Assembly (NCBI GenBank): GCA_026874595.1
Contig: CM049312.1
Coordinates: 75,368,429 to 75,432,428 of the forward strand
Source of the DNA: Sipunculus nudus
Taxonomy: Eukaryota > Annelida > Sipuncula > Golfingiida > Sipunculidae
DNA: 64,000 nucleotides
Direction: 5' to 3'
Both the position numbers and the translations under genes were made by a program. Every line of letters starts with the position of its first letter. Positions within the stretch are counted from its first letter, which is position 1. The notes under the pieces were generated by a model, which saw only the letters and a program-made list of their open reading frames with translations, ran no database searches and had not been told where the DNA came from. Below, piece by piece: positions 34,800 through 46,674 of the stretch.

Positions 34800-35620
34800 A
34801 ACTTAAACAATTAAACAATGATTTAATCTAAAAAAGGGTTTAGGGTACTCTTTATTCGCGTTGTGTAAGCCTCTTATACTACAGTAAGCGTTAGTTTCGA
34901 GTTCAATGACAAAGGTGAATTCTTGTGAGCTTTTTTGAGTAAGATATTCATATTCTCGCGGTACCTGAAACTGATATTGCACGAGGGAAGCCAAAACGAG
35001 GACGCCACGGCTTGATCTCTGAGCATGCGCTTGGGCGTTGATCGAGACATGGAAATTGCTTTGCGTACACACCAAAAATCTCCAGGCAGAGGTGTTATCT
35101 AGTGATGTCATCGATATACAAAATAAATCTCGCCCCTGTGTGGAGGTTGATACATCACGGAAATTTGCAAGCGCATGCATGTTATGCCAAAGACGGTTAA
35201 GCAATTTTAGCTGAACAACCCTCAAAATCATCAAAATCAATGCTGATGCGGCCAGGGAGGATCTTTTCATTATTTTGATAAAAAACGAGGTGAGAAATTT
35301 GTGTAAAACTCATGCTTGTGCCTTGATATCTGACCGGGGATATAACGTCATCAAAACCTTGGAAATCCCCCTGGAAAGTCCGTGTCCTCATTCGTGCACT
35401 GAGCCATGTAAAATTGCAGGCAGACCGCCCCACGTATTAAAGCCGAAAGAAATATTTATTAACGTACCCAAATCAGTTATTATAAGCATTTACTTGAATC
35501 CTAAATCACGACCCGAGTATTCTTGTACGCTTGCATGTTTTTTTTTTTACTTTTCAGCAATTATTCAAAGGGTTGTTAATTATACTTATGAATTAGACCC
35601 TGTATTTGTAACTTAGAGTA
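34800..35620. other. CpG-richer block with opposing open frames
   Basis: A minus-strand frame of 155 codons (35270-34803) faces a plus-strand frame of 113 codons (35275-35616). Local CpG content is higher than in the flanks. Neither frame has a recognisable domain or splice signals. The position, between the CUB exons and the LRR gene, would suit a promoter for the latter. Confidence 0.25.
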
Positions 35621-36024
35621 AGGCTGTATCTAGGATGTCCCAAAACCTTTCTCTGCATGTTTTTTGTGCTAATTATTGTAAGAATATTTTGATTGAGTAT
35701 AGAATCTGGTATGCAATAACATGGAAGAACATAAAAAATTTTAATAAAAGTTTTTGGGAGTTAATCCGTTTTCTGTTATTTTCTATGTTCAGTACCCTCT
35801 GTTGTTTCAGAAGTTTGTGGCAATCTGGAATGACAGAAAAACACATGAATTATAAGTACAATGAGAATAACATGCAAAGATATCCGAGTCGCAAAACACT
35901 GGAAAAGTGAAAATTCCAATATTTTAACCCCACAAAAATTCAGCCTTTCACAGTATACAGAAATCATTGCACTCTGTCACTGCACCACAGTTCCACAAAG
36001 GTCTTTGTTGTATATAATATCAAC

Positions 36025-36340
36025 CCAGCAGAGCCTCACGATCATTATCTGACAAATGGAAACTTGATGTCTTTAAGGCATCAAACTAATATTGGGCTTG
36101 GTTATTCAGGACACATGGTGCTATGTTATGGAATGTGTTACTGTTAGCTGTCAGAGAACCAAATTCACAAGCACAAACTTCACAGGTATGTTATAGAAAA
36201 CACCTAAAAATCTTGTTCAGGTGCTTTCACTTATCCTGTTATTATTTGTCAAATATATATATTTTTACTTTTTTAAACAATGTAAGATTGTAATGCCATA
36301 AACTATTAATTATTTTATGTGTTTTTTTTATAATACCTCA
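36025..36340 (+). pseudogene. Decayed LINE reverse-transcriptase ORF, C-terminal end
   Basis: One frame reads WLFRTHGAMLWNVLLLAV then REPNSQ and YRKHLKILF. This resembles the end of ORF2 in many non-LTR retrotransposons (F-x-HGA-LWN-LP, then a K-rich helix ending in LF). Upstream codons are interrupted by a stop. It lies in the plus direction, just before repeat X and the LRR gene. Confidence 0.45.
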
Positions 36341-36689
36341 AATGGTATTTTTAATCTGTGAACTTAGTGAAACTTTTAGGAATATTTACACTATATAAAT
36401 GAATATAATAATCATAATGATAAATTCAGTTCACAATTTAAGACATTTTATGGACAAGCATGCTTATACATTAAATTCAGTAACAGAACTCAGGTCTGGC
36501 TGTATTTTATCTGATCACCATGCTCCCTTGTGACACTCAGAGACATGGGTCCTCCAGCCACTTGGCAGATCTGTTAAAAGTGCATTAAAATGATTGCCCC
36601 CTAGAAAGAAAAACTCCTAATGAGCAGTACTAGAAAATATGAGAGATGGAAGAATTTCTTGTAATTGCGGTAAACTAATCCAAACCTGA

Positions 36690-37215
36690 CATATGAACTT
36701 AATTCCTACATATGACATGGCTCCCATTGCTGATGAGGATAATGGCTTTTCGGGAGGTTCTTGGTTGGCATGGTTGCATCTGCTAATGGATGCATTGTAC
36801 CTGTGGGTGCTATTTCTCTAATCTACTCATATCCTAATCTTGTTTGCCCCCCCCCCCCCCCCAGGCATGCTGGTTGCTGGGTAGCTTCTCTGCTGGGTTT
36901 GGTGGCATCTTTCCGAGGGGGGGGGGGGGTCCAGGGGGTCCTTTCCCTTTTTGTTACAAAATAATCTTTTATCATGGTTTCAATCTAAATCTTGCGACCT
37001 GGACTTCTACCTTTTCAGACCAGAGGACCTTTTATAGTTTTCTTTTAGTCTTCTTGAGTTGGACCCTCCCCTTTCAAAAATTCTGGATCTGCCCCTGCTT
37101 CAACTTTGGTGCCAATCAAAATTTTACGCCAAGCGAGCTCCCAGGGAATGGGTCTCAGACCCATCCAACTAGAGCACTAGGAGGGCTTAATACATCTTGA
37201 GTCAGCCATGGTTCC
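36690..37215 (+). repeat. Repeat X, 3' part, with G- and C-runs
   Basis: gatgaggataatggctttt, gcattgtacctgtgggtgct, a C-run, gctggttgctgg and gggtctcagacccatccaac match 40155-40480 in order. An inserted block at 36900-37110, bounded by a G-run and ttctggatctgcccctg, is absent from the other copy and looks like the GGATCCAG-ended MITE family. Confidence 0.7.
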
Positions 37216-37725
37216 CTCTGAATCATATATTTCCAATATCTTCCTATGAAGAAATTGTCTTCTATAAAATCCTGACATTTCCATCATTCAAGAGTAGACC
37301 CTGATCTCATATATATTCCTGAATTTTTTCATGGCACGTTACTGGTAAAGCCGGTATTATTTAACAATTAGTGTAATATATATATATATAGACTGGTTAT
37401 TTTTATACATACAGCTCTTTTTTTAAACTGTTACTTTCAGTAACACAGACTACCATAGTGACCATCTAAATCAAATAAATGCTGCCTCGAGAACTGATAG
37501 CCATGGCAAGTAATCAAGTATTAAATAGAAGGATGATTGTGCAGTAAAACATTCATATAAAGTCCTATATTTTTGTCTCAGGTGTTCTTATAAAATTCCT
37601 ACCTTTCTTCAGGGTCCAGGTACGACCCCTGGTATATATTTTAGAAAATCACATTTTTAGCGAGAACAGGGAATTCTGTTCAACACTTTTGCTTGGAATC
37701 TTTTACCAGTAATTCATCGTTTCAG

Positions 37726-38739
37726 AATCAAGATGGGACAGGATATGGGTAAAATGACCGACAGCAGCATGGCGCTGTACCAGGAACTGATGAAGAACAT
37801 GGTTCATACTACAGCAGAGGGCATGAACAGGGGTCAGACACCGAGGCAGAGTAAAAAACGCAGGGAGCACCAGGTCAGTTTTGTGAACAAAAGCTTCCAG
37901 GAATATTTTGCAGCGTATTATTTGGTGGAAGGAGACAGCAAGGATGACATCATCAAAGTAGTAAAAATGTGCTCCGAGTTCACCACGTTTCTGGATTATT
38001 TGGACTTGCTGCGTTTTTGCTGTGGGCTCAAACCTGACAAGGGAAACCATATAATGCAGCAGATCATGAGACTTATGGTGCACGACCCGGAGTTCAAATC
38101 CATCTGCACACCCCCTGCTTGTCAAATGCGCACACTGACATACTGTGTTTACGAGCTACTGAAAGAGTACCAGGATGTGAAAAAAGCTAATTTCCCGCTG
38201 CCAGCTTTGGTTGTGTTGCACGATCATGTAGATGCCGAGAAAGAGATGAAACTGATGGAAGAGTTCTTACAGTCCAGTGAGGAAGTGTGTTCGTTTTTAC
38301 AAGTGGTCAACGTCGAGAAAGTCAACAAACCCCGCCCAATGCTAATTCGATTAATGACGGACTGTTCAAACCTTATGAGTCTGACATTACACAGCACAAA
38401 TATACAAATGGAAATCGGATTGTTAACTCGTATTATTACAGAAAACAAAAAGCTGCGTGAATTTGGGCTTGTGAGCTGTAACCTAACAGAGCAGAATATC
38501 AGCTCGTTTGTGAAGTCTTTGGAAGGGGAATCCAATAGCTCTAAAATCCGATCTTTAGATTTAAGTTCAAATGATTTTAATGCAGGGCCTGAGCTCGCAG
38601 CATTGATAAAACTGTTGCCAAAACTTCAGAAACTTTGGTGCCAGAACTGTCGCATAACAACCGAAGGGTTAGCTGTCTTCGGTCGGTCATTGAATTCAAA
38701 GAAACTACCAATTGAAGCCCTCAACTTAAGCCATCACAG
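37726..38739 (+). CDS. LRR gene, large exon
   Basis: 1014 nt, entering with one base of a codon and leaving with two at CAG|GTAATG. It holds the FVNKSFQEYFAAYYL motif, a helical region rich in Cys, Met and Leu, and the first four or five LRRs. Codon use is balanced and the frame is the longest uninterrupted one in the window. Confidence 0.88.
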
Positions 38740-41459
38740 GTAATGTATTTTATAAACAATTTCTGTAGCTATGACTATTGACAAGAGATATATATATATG
38801 CTTAACTTTCTGGTTGTAGCACACTCCTCATGCTGTCGCTATACACTAAACTTGCAGCAGTCATTCCAAATCTCCTTAGCTTTAACCGCTGCTTTGAGCA
38901 AGGTTCTCTGGGTTTCACCCCCAGGCCTGGCATATTCATCCTAATGACTGCACAGGCTGCGTAAAGGGAGCTATTCACCTACCTTTACTGTAGAATTTAT
39001 GTAACTTTATGTGTATATATGAATGAACTATAGATAATTCCTGTTAAAAAAATTCTTATAACAGCATGAAAATATAATTGTTGTAAGAGGTTTTTATTGA
39101 GAAACTGTTAGTTAACACAGCACATGAACCAATGTTGACAAACAGAAAAAAATTGTAACCTGAGGCAGATAGTTGCTTGTGTGCAGAAGTTGAAAGGTCA
39201 TTAATTGCAAAACACCCTTGCTAATCTATGGTTTGTCTGACTTACCACCAGATGTCCTTATTAAATATCTTTGGACTGTTTTGGCTGGCCAGCCATAAAT
39301 TATAAACATAAGCAAAACAGACAGCCTGTGTTTGATTGTATCAGTGTTTTTAAGCCTATTTTTATACAAGATTTAAACAATCATATTTAGTTTATAGACC
39401 TCAGATATTGGAATAGGCCCCTTTAACTTTTTGAGTTGACAACATAGTGGAATAGGCCCATTTAACTTTTTGATTAGACCTCAGATAGCGGAATAGGCCC
39501 CTTTAACTTTTTGAGTATTTGACATTTCTGATCCATAAGTATTAATCCTGTTATTGTTCCTGCTATTATGAAAACTGTATTATGACATAAATTGTTATAT
39601 ACATGTATTTTCTATGTTTTTGCTCTTCAGGGAGAATGGAATGACAGGTGAGGTAGCCAAACTTCTGAATTACATGCCAAATATCAAGGAGCTGGACCTG
39701 TCCCGCTGCTATGATTCCGATGGTGAGGAGTGGTTATTTAAATCTTTTATTGTATCCAAGGCTCATGCACTAGACCTGCATCAGTCCCTATTTTGTTGTC
39801 AGTTTCTGATATAATATAAATATACACCAAGTACAAGCAACCCCATACTGTCACTCTTGTAGACCCTACGTCCAGCTGCCCTATTGCTGCCGTGGCCAGA
39901 TCCAGTAATTTACAATTATCACTACAAATGGCATACATGTGCTCAGTTATAGGATTTTCATGCATTTCTTACCCCATAGTGATAGTGGGGCCCCCTGGAG
40001 GATGAAAGTAAACTACTTGCACCCCCCCCCCCCCCCCCCCCCCCCCCCCGAAGAAGCCAATACATGAATTATAAGATGATCACTTAATTATTGATAAACG
40101 TGATAAAAAAATGAAAAACGGTTAACTTACTATGGTTGCAGCGAGGTATATTTTGGCTGATGACGATAATGGCTGTCTGTATCCAGAGGTTTATGAGTGG
40201 GAAGTTTCTTGACAGGCATTGTCTGAGCTTTCAGTCCTGTTAACAGATGGATCTGCATTCATTGTACCTGTGGATGCTGTTGCTCCCGTGTCTCCTCATC
40301 TCTTTTTACTGCATCCCCCCCCCCCTCCCCACCGGGCACACTGGTGGCTGGAATGGATCTCTGATTAGCTTGGTGGCATCTGGGTCTAGAGCTCAAATAA
40401 AAATTCTACGTGTGGGGAGTGCCCAGGAAATGGGTCCAAGACCCTCTAACTGGAGAGCTTGGAGGGTTTTATACATCTTCAGTTCAGTTAACTAATTTTT
40501 TCCTCAACCAGTTGCAGTTCTACCCGTGCACCTTATGACAAATTTAGCCAATATTTAAGTTCAACCAGAATGCCAAGGAAGAATATTAAGTAAAGAAATA
40601 ATTGGTAATACCTGTGCCCAGTTTCACTTAAACTGAGCATAAAAATGACGCAAATTAAAGACTTAACATGACTTTGGAGAAAGTTGCAAACTTTGGAAAA
40701 TCTTACTTAGTGGTCACTTGCAGGGCACTGTGAAATACACTTTCAGTTGATCAAGTATTAGATTTTGTATATTTCAGAAGTAAATATATAGGACACAAAA
40801 ACATATAACAAGTTATGTTTTTTGTCATGGATTACAATTTTATTCTAAAATAATATTATGACAGTGACAAGAAATACAAATGTGCCTAATTGTTTTACGG
40901 GGAGTGGGCAATGTATAAATGGCTTTTTTCTCAACTTTAAAAGTGAAACATATAGATTATAAACAGCATTTTGGGAGTGCAAACATGTCTATTAAAACTT
41001 GACTTAAGCTTGGCTGACTTTCAGTCATTCTCAACTATAGAGATGGGACTTTATCCATTGTCCTTCCATCTGACCATCTGTTAGCAGGGTACCCATTGTA
41101 ACAGTCTTGCTGGAGTCACCATGATCAGCTCGAACTCTTGACTCCACTTTTCTGTACGTTTGTATACATGTGTATGTTAATATTTGATTTTTTTTTTGTT
41201 CACAGTGAATGGGGTCCAAGATTTCTTCGAGAATCTTCACAAATGGAACCAGCTGCAGAGTCTGGATCTTTCCTACAACAACTTCAGGGACGGCCTCGGG
41301 GGAATTATACAGGCTCCCAAACTTACAAAATGGACACTTAAACTGATGGACCTGCGGTTCAATGGTGTTAGTCATGAAAAAGAGGAAGAAATCAGAAACG
41401 TCCTTCAAGCAAAACTGCCAGGCCTTGATGCATGGCTTGGAGACTTCCCAGTTATGTGA
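37726..41459 (+). CDS. NLR-like leucine-rich-repeat protein (three exons; NACHT core not seen)
   Basis: Exons 37726-38739, 39631-39722 and 41206-41459 join in phase (2, then 1) and end at TGA 41457-41459, giving about 450 residues from the first Met. The N-terminal part contains HQVSFVNKSFQEYFAAYYLV, a motif found after the NACHT nucleotide-binding core in NLR proteins (winged-helix or NACHT-associated helical region). From about residue 200 come LRRs of the ribonuclease-inhibitor kind: LREFGLVSCNL, IRSLDLSSNDF, LQKLWCQNCRI, IEALNLSHHR, IKELDLSRC, LQSLDLSYNNF and LKLMDLRFNGV. NLRs are cytoplasmic innate-immune sensors. The first exon has a 3' splice site (catcgtttcag) and begins mid-codon, so more exons lie upstream, yet no large P-loop exon is visible before it. 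Alternatively ATG 37733, with A at -3 and G at +4, starts a truncated protein. Confidence 0.82.
38815..38990 (-). repeat. Dispersed repeat copy, same family as 3727-3962
   Basis: In reverse complement it reads gtgaaacccagagaaccttg, agcagcggttaaagc, ggagatttggaatgactgc, aligning with the copy beside mrps23. It lies in the first intron of the LRR gene. Confidence 0.5.
39396..39516 (+). repeat. Three-copy ~40-bp tandem repeat
   Basis: ggaataggcccctttaactt and ttttgag recur three times, preceded by agacctcagatattggaata or variants. It is intronic in the LRR gene. Confidence 0.85.
39631..39722 (+). CDS. LRR gene, exon encoding one repeat
   Basis: 92 nt from tgctcttcag to the donor GTGAGG encode RENGMTGEVAKLLNYMPNIK then ELDLSRCYDSD, one LRR of the LKELDLS kind. 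Small one-repeat LRR exons are usual in NLR genes. Phases match both neighbours. Confidence 0.85.
39812..40495 (+). repeat. Repeat X, longest copy, with C28 run
   Basis: This copy has both the 5' block (ccagctgccctattgctgcc) and the 3' block (gcattcattgtacctgtgga, gtccaagaccctctaact) found separately at 33490 and 36690. A 28-base C-run occupies 40022-40049. No coding capacity or terminal repeats were found. Confidence 0.7.
41002..41130 (+). mobile_element. Family-1 head fragment in LRR intron 2
   Basis: cttggctgactttcagtcat, actatagagatggg, then ccattgtccttccatctgac and gttagcagggta match the family-1 head. The element ends after about 120 bp, close to the terminal exon of the LRR gene. Confidence 0.6.
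41206..41459 (+). CDS. LRR gene, terminal exon
   Basis: After a T-rich acceptor (tttttgttcacag), it encodes NGVQDFFENLHKWNQLQSLD then LSYNNFRDG, a further repeat with LMDLRFNGVS, and a charged helical cap ending GLDAWLGDFPVM-stop. Confidence 0.87.
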
Positions 41460-43640
41460 ATTATATGGTTAAAATAATTACAGGCCCATAGGCCTGATGC
41501 TGGAGTTTTCTAGTGCAGGGTTGTATATGAAAAAAAACAGACCCGGTATGCATGTATAAAACCCACCCCAGTTTGGAGTTTAGCATTTTTGGTCTCCCTT
41601 GATCCATATGTGGAAATTCATGTAATTTTTTTAATGAGATTTTGAAAATTTAACCTAAACTGGTTTGTCTCCCTCCATGTCTTAGAGACTTCACTAGTAT
41701 TATACTATTTTTATAAGAATACTGAAACAATCCCATTATATTGGCAACATCATAGTATACATAAACCAGATTTTACTTACAGTTTTCTATCTATCACTGA
41801 AATATGCTACATTTTATATAAAAACCAGATGGGCCTGTCATTATTCTGGTGTTCTTGTGAAACTTGGACACTGCAGGACCTGTTGGCCTGTAAGATTCCA
41901 GAAAAAAATTCAAACCCTGATGATATAGCTTGTTTATTTGCTTTCAGCTTATATTATTGTTATTTTTTTTACAATTTATATTTCTTTTCAATTGTTGTTG
42001 ATTTTTAAGGAAACATAAATTCATTGAAATTTAACAGGAATGCATGAAAATAGATGTTGAGCTAAACATACTTTACACTTTTTAAGTGCTGATTATACAT
42101 GTGTGTGCCATTAATTTTATTTTGTGCTTATTTTCTCCTCCTTTTCTCATTGAGAAATTTAATTTAATAAGTAATCAATTTGTTTACTCAAGAAAGAGAT
42201 AAAATCTCAGTGTAGAGACAGCATTACAGGGAAATTATATCTGCATGATAAATTACTTGTACATAAAAAGATGGATGTGATTATGTGCAAAGAAAAAGAT
42301 TAAGATTTTCCTTAAATATTTTTTGTATGAAAAGAATGTACAAAGGATGTAATTTGATATATATATAAATAAATATATACATATATATATATATATATAT
42401 ATCATGATATCTAAACCTAAAACTCATGAGATTTGTGTTGGCATGTATGTTTGGGAAAAAGGCTCACATGAGTTTTTATCTCCGTAGAGCCACTAAAAAA
42501 TGCTGCAACCATCGGCATAAATGAATAGGTTTAAAACAATGGCCAAAGGAGCATTATCAGGTATAAATAGTGACCAGGGTGGTTATAGAGACTGACAAAA
42601 AAGACATTAGTCCAGTAACTTTGTGGGAAGCTTAAACGTGTACATGTACTAGATCCATACACCATACCACTGCAATGTTTTGCCAATGCACTTTTACACA
42701 TACTTGGATGCTCAGGTATATACAAAAATACACATACACATGTAAGTTAGTTCAAGCCTCAGAATCACAGTAACCAAAATGGATCAGTGATTATTCATTA
42801 TGTAAAGTCGTATTCTGATATTCTTGATGCATCAGTGTTGCACAAGAAAAACTGTTTTTACTCTCACTCTTGGGGTGGGAACAAACTCAAGTTTAGATTT
42901 TTAATCCATCCAAGTTACATTGGTTTTGTCACATTAAATGCAGTATTACCAGATGCAACCTTTTAAAATATTAGTTTGCTTAAGTTAAGTGGCTTACAGT
43001 TAGATTATTGTGAGTGTGTAAGTCTGCTTATAAAAAATTAATTGTGGTTAGTTTCATCCACAAAAAGTGAAAGTATGTTGCAGGGCAGCTGCGTACAAAA
43101 CTATTGATAAACAGAAAAGTGCTGATTTGCTTAAGACAAATTTTTTTTCTGAAATTACTTCTGAATTGTGTTGATACTTTTAATAATAATAATTGCTGGA
43201 GGTACCAGTACATTCTTTATCATATCAGGAATTGTATTCATTTATTTTAGGGGAAGATTTTAGGGTCATATTTCATTTTGTTTTCACAGATAAGATCAGA
43301 TAAAATTATAATCATTCTGAGGTATGTTTGCCTTGGAGATTGCACTTGTAATGTACTTGTATATGTACTTGTATTGTTGGCAGCTGTGTTATTTGTATTA
43401 CCATTTTTTCCCTATAAAACAAAGAATTAGTCTAAATAAAATCGGACATGTTGATTTTGTAAATGCTTTGTTTTGTTTAGTTTTAGCAAATGCATTTTTA
43501 TTAATTTTCCACTGAATGACAGCAAGCAGTGTTTGAGAGGAATGAGCTGAAGAATGAATGTAACGTATACCCACTGTGCAAGGATTGTAATTTTTGATAA
43601 TCCATAAATTTTATTTTTCCTGTTGCAAGTAGCTTGTCCA
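41460..43640 (+). other. 3' flank of the LRR gene, probable 3' UTR then intergenic DNA
   Basis: No further exons are recognised. AATAAA signals occur at 42368-42373 and 43435-43440; which is used cannot be told from sequence. A (TA)n microsatellite lies at 42358-42402. Confidence 0.35.
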
Positions 43641-43649
43641 ATTAGTTGG

Positions 43650-44094
43650 GCCAGGTTTTTAGCTTGGCTGAGCTATAGCGCTCACCCATTGTCCATCGTC
43701 TGTCTGGCTGTCTGTCCGTTAACAGGTCACAAATCGGAGCCGCTTGACCTAGAAACATCTAACTGAACACCTATGGAGGTCAATAAAATATTCTCCTTGG
43801 AAACCTGAAATTTGGTCACTAACCAATATCTTCCGGCCTATGGGGCTCTTAAGTACCAACAGAATAATTAAAAATTTGATACAAAAGCTCCAGTATGTGA
43901 ATAACAAAAGCATTGATTGCCATGATTCTTCTCATGCATATTGATCATGGAGTGTTTCTGAAGACTTGTGGTGCCACCTGTATTTTTTCTATTTTTTTTG
44001 TATCTTTTCCCATTTTTGAGATCTTCAAATGAAGCAGTACAGACGATAAAAGGGCACAAACTGTAACCGTTAGGCCAAAAAATAAAATAAAATA
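43650..44094 (+). mobile_element. Family-1 element with a single module
   Basis: Head agcttggctgagctatagcg plus a CTGTCCGTT run is followed by one complete 340-bp-type module, including ggtcaataaaatattctcct, aaaaatttgatacaaaagctc and a decayed palindrome ttgtggtgccacctgt. It stops where the next MITE begins. Confidence 0.75.
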
Positions 44095-44279
44095 AAAGGT
44101 ATGGTTCTCAGGCACCGCCCGAGTCAATTTTTTTTTTTATTTTCAATAGAAACTCACCAATTTGAGCTCCAACGGCTCGGAAATTTCTTTTTAAAAGATA
44201 AAATCATACAATCGTGATAAAATTTCCTTTGTTATGTAGCGCTTTTACTTGTTTAGCAAACAAATCTGTTATTATCATT
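44095..44279 (+). mobile_element. Truncated copy of the 18896-19203 MITE
   Basis: AAGGTATGGTTCTCAGGCAC begins the copy and about 185 bp of the left part follow. The right terminal repeat is missing: the sequence passes straight into a family-1 head at 44279. Confidence 0.8.
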
Positions 44280-46652
44280 TTTTAGCTCAGCTGACTTTCA
44301 GTCATGCTGGGCTATAGCGATGGGTCTTTGTCCGGCGTCCTTCCGTCTGTCCGTCCGGCCGTCCATCCGTTAGCAGGGCACAAATCGTAACCATAGGGGC
44401 TAGGGCCATGAACCCTAAGCAGATTTAGAGGTTCTAAAAAGATCTCCTTGCAAACCTGAAATTAGGTCACTGCGACCTATATTCTCGAATGTGTTTGCAC
44501 CCCCCAGAAATAATTCTTTTAGCCAAAATTTTCATCCCAAACCTTCCATCTTTCACATAAAGCTCACCTACCAACAGGGGAAGAACCTTAATTATTTTGA
44601 GGTCACAAGGTCAAAGGTCAAGGTCACAGAACCAACTTCTTTGAAAAGCCTCAGGATGCATTTTAAGCCAAACCTTTCATCCCAATTCTTTGATCTATCA
44701 CATATAGCTCACCTACTAAGTGGGAGAAGAATCCTATAGATGTTGAGGTCACAAGGTCAAAGGTCAGGGTCACAGGATCCACTTCTTTGAAAAGGTTGTG
44801 GACACATTTCAAGCTAAACCTTACATTCCAAACCTTTCAGCACTGATATCGCTTCTCTGCCAACAGGGGAAAAGACCTGTTGATTTTGAGGTCAAAGGTC
44901 AAGTTCACAGCACCCTCTTCTTGCGTGGAGTCATTTTCAGCAAACTTTTCAATCTATACTTTCCATCTGTCATATATGGCTTACCTACCAATAGGAGAAG
45001 AAGCCTATTGATGTTGAGTTCAAAAGGTTTCTAAATGCTTGTGAACATATTTCAAGTGAAACTGTTCAACCCAAACCTTCAGTCTTTCACATATGCCACA
45101 TCTATGCATCACTGAATTTGATTCAAACTTCATATTTATGGGCCTTTTTGCATGAAGAAATAACTAATTGATTTTGAGGTCAGCTGGTCAGGAGGTTAAA
45201 GGTTGCAGGTCTAAGTTATTCACTCATTGGTTGCCAAGTAATTACACCCGGCCAGATGTAAGTGGTTAGTAGTTACCCATCATTTTGAAAGAATCCAGTT
45301 GATATGTGGGCAAAAGGCCAAGGTCATAGATGTTCACAATAACTTATTTTGTAGACCATCTCTATTTTTCTTGTTTTCTTGTATATATAACCATATGGCA
45401 CTCACAACTGGTACATCTCACTATGTGCCCATAATTGTCAGTGACACTTGTGATATATGACTCCCTTTTGTATCAGCTCATGGAGTGATAAGGATGTATC
45501 ATTAGTGCATAACAAAAACACTTGCCGGAATGCTTTGGCCAGGCATTAAGACTATGAGAGTTAAGTGTTAAGTTAAGCTACTGATTTATAAAATGATGGG
45601 AACATTTTGCAGTTTATATCATGGAATCATAGCAATAAACTTAGTTTTCTAGATATCTGAATATTATTATACAAATCATCAGATATACCAGCAAGTGTTT
45701 GTTCTGATAATATGTGGGTCTGTACCTGGATTTAGGTTGGCTTTATTTGATTACAAGACTCTTAGTGATGCTTTCTGCATTTCTTTTCTTTTAGGTTTTG
45801 CAGTTTACCTACCCTGCTGACCCCATTGAATAGCAAGCTGATAATTAAAACAAATTGGACTTGCACTTTTTACATTTGCATGTTCATAAATCTGATATGA
45901 GAGCTCTCCAACCTGATCATGCCTTTTGAATTGTTTTGGACATTCATAACTGTTACATTCTTTGAAGCAATTGCTACAAGTTTAGTGTCTTATTGGAGGA
46001 TGTGTGACTTGTCAGAAAACCATTATGTCTGCCAGGTAGCCATTTTAGAAATCCTTTTGCCAGGACAGTTTCTGTGATTTTTTTATGATGTTTGGTCCCT
46101 TTTAGAGGATGTTTGTCAGAAATCCAATATGGCCACCAGGACGCCATCTTTAAATTTCTTTAAAACATATTATCTCAAGAACTATTAAAGTGAATGCAGT
46201 GGGATGTATATTAATGTAATCTTGCATTGGGTCAAAGATTTCTTAATAAATATGACCATCATTTATGAAAGCTCAGTACAGTTGGCTTGTATTGAATAAA
46301 AAATAATATGGAAGCACCCGTTTCACAATAATTCTTGCATGGATTTCCTTGATCTTTTGCTATATTTTGACCTTATATGTGGCCTGTGTGGTATTCCTTT
46401 TGAGACTGACAGGTATCGAGCAAGCTGTTGGATTAGTTCCTGATAGCTCAACAACCATACATTTTGCCTCAGACCATCATTCACTATGTTTTAACCAGAC
46501 ATATATGATAAGAATTTATGGCAATGTAGAAAGTTTAAACAAAATTGGCATATAGGTTCTGCAACAATTTTACTAGAAGTTGTGAATTGCAGCCCATGAT
46601 GTCGCAGGTCATGCTTGGCAGCTGAGCGTCATGACCCATGGGTCACTTGTTT
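44279..46652 (+). mobile_element. Family-1 element with head and tail, ~165-bp AGGTCA-bearing modules
   Basis: Head ttttttagctcagctgactt and CCGTCCG-rich DNA are followed by about four degenerate modules (ccaaacctttcatctttcac, ctcacctaccaacaggggaa, gaggtcacaaggtcaaaggt). A less repetitive middle comes next. The tail gctgagcgtcatgacccatg then ggtcacttgtt closes it. No transposase-like frame is present. Confidence 0.72.
44600..44901 (+). promoter_or_regulatory. Clusters of AGGTCA nuclear-receptor half-sites in a repeat
   Basis: At 44600-44626 four perfect AGGTCA half-sites lie in 27 bp, giving DR2, DR1 and DR0 spacings. 44746-44772 has three perfect sites and one GGGTCA. 44889-44901 has a perfect DR1. 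DR1 is the preferred site of RXR, HNF4 and COUP-TF-type receptors. Being part of a repeated module, they may be incidental. Confidence 0.4.
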
Positions 46653-46674
46653 CCCTTACCATTTGACATTTTTT

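Noticed and set aside
35635-35910. Plus-strand frame with a membrane-like stretch, considered as the last exon of the CUB gene
   Set aside because: The frame that carries the hydrophobic stretch does not match the phase-0 end of exon 5; the phase-compatible reading gives only a 14-residue tail.
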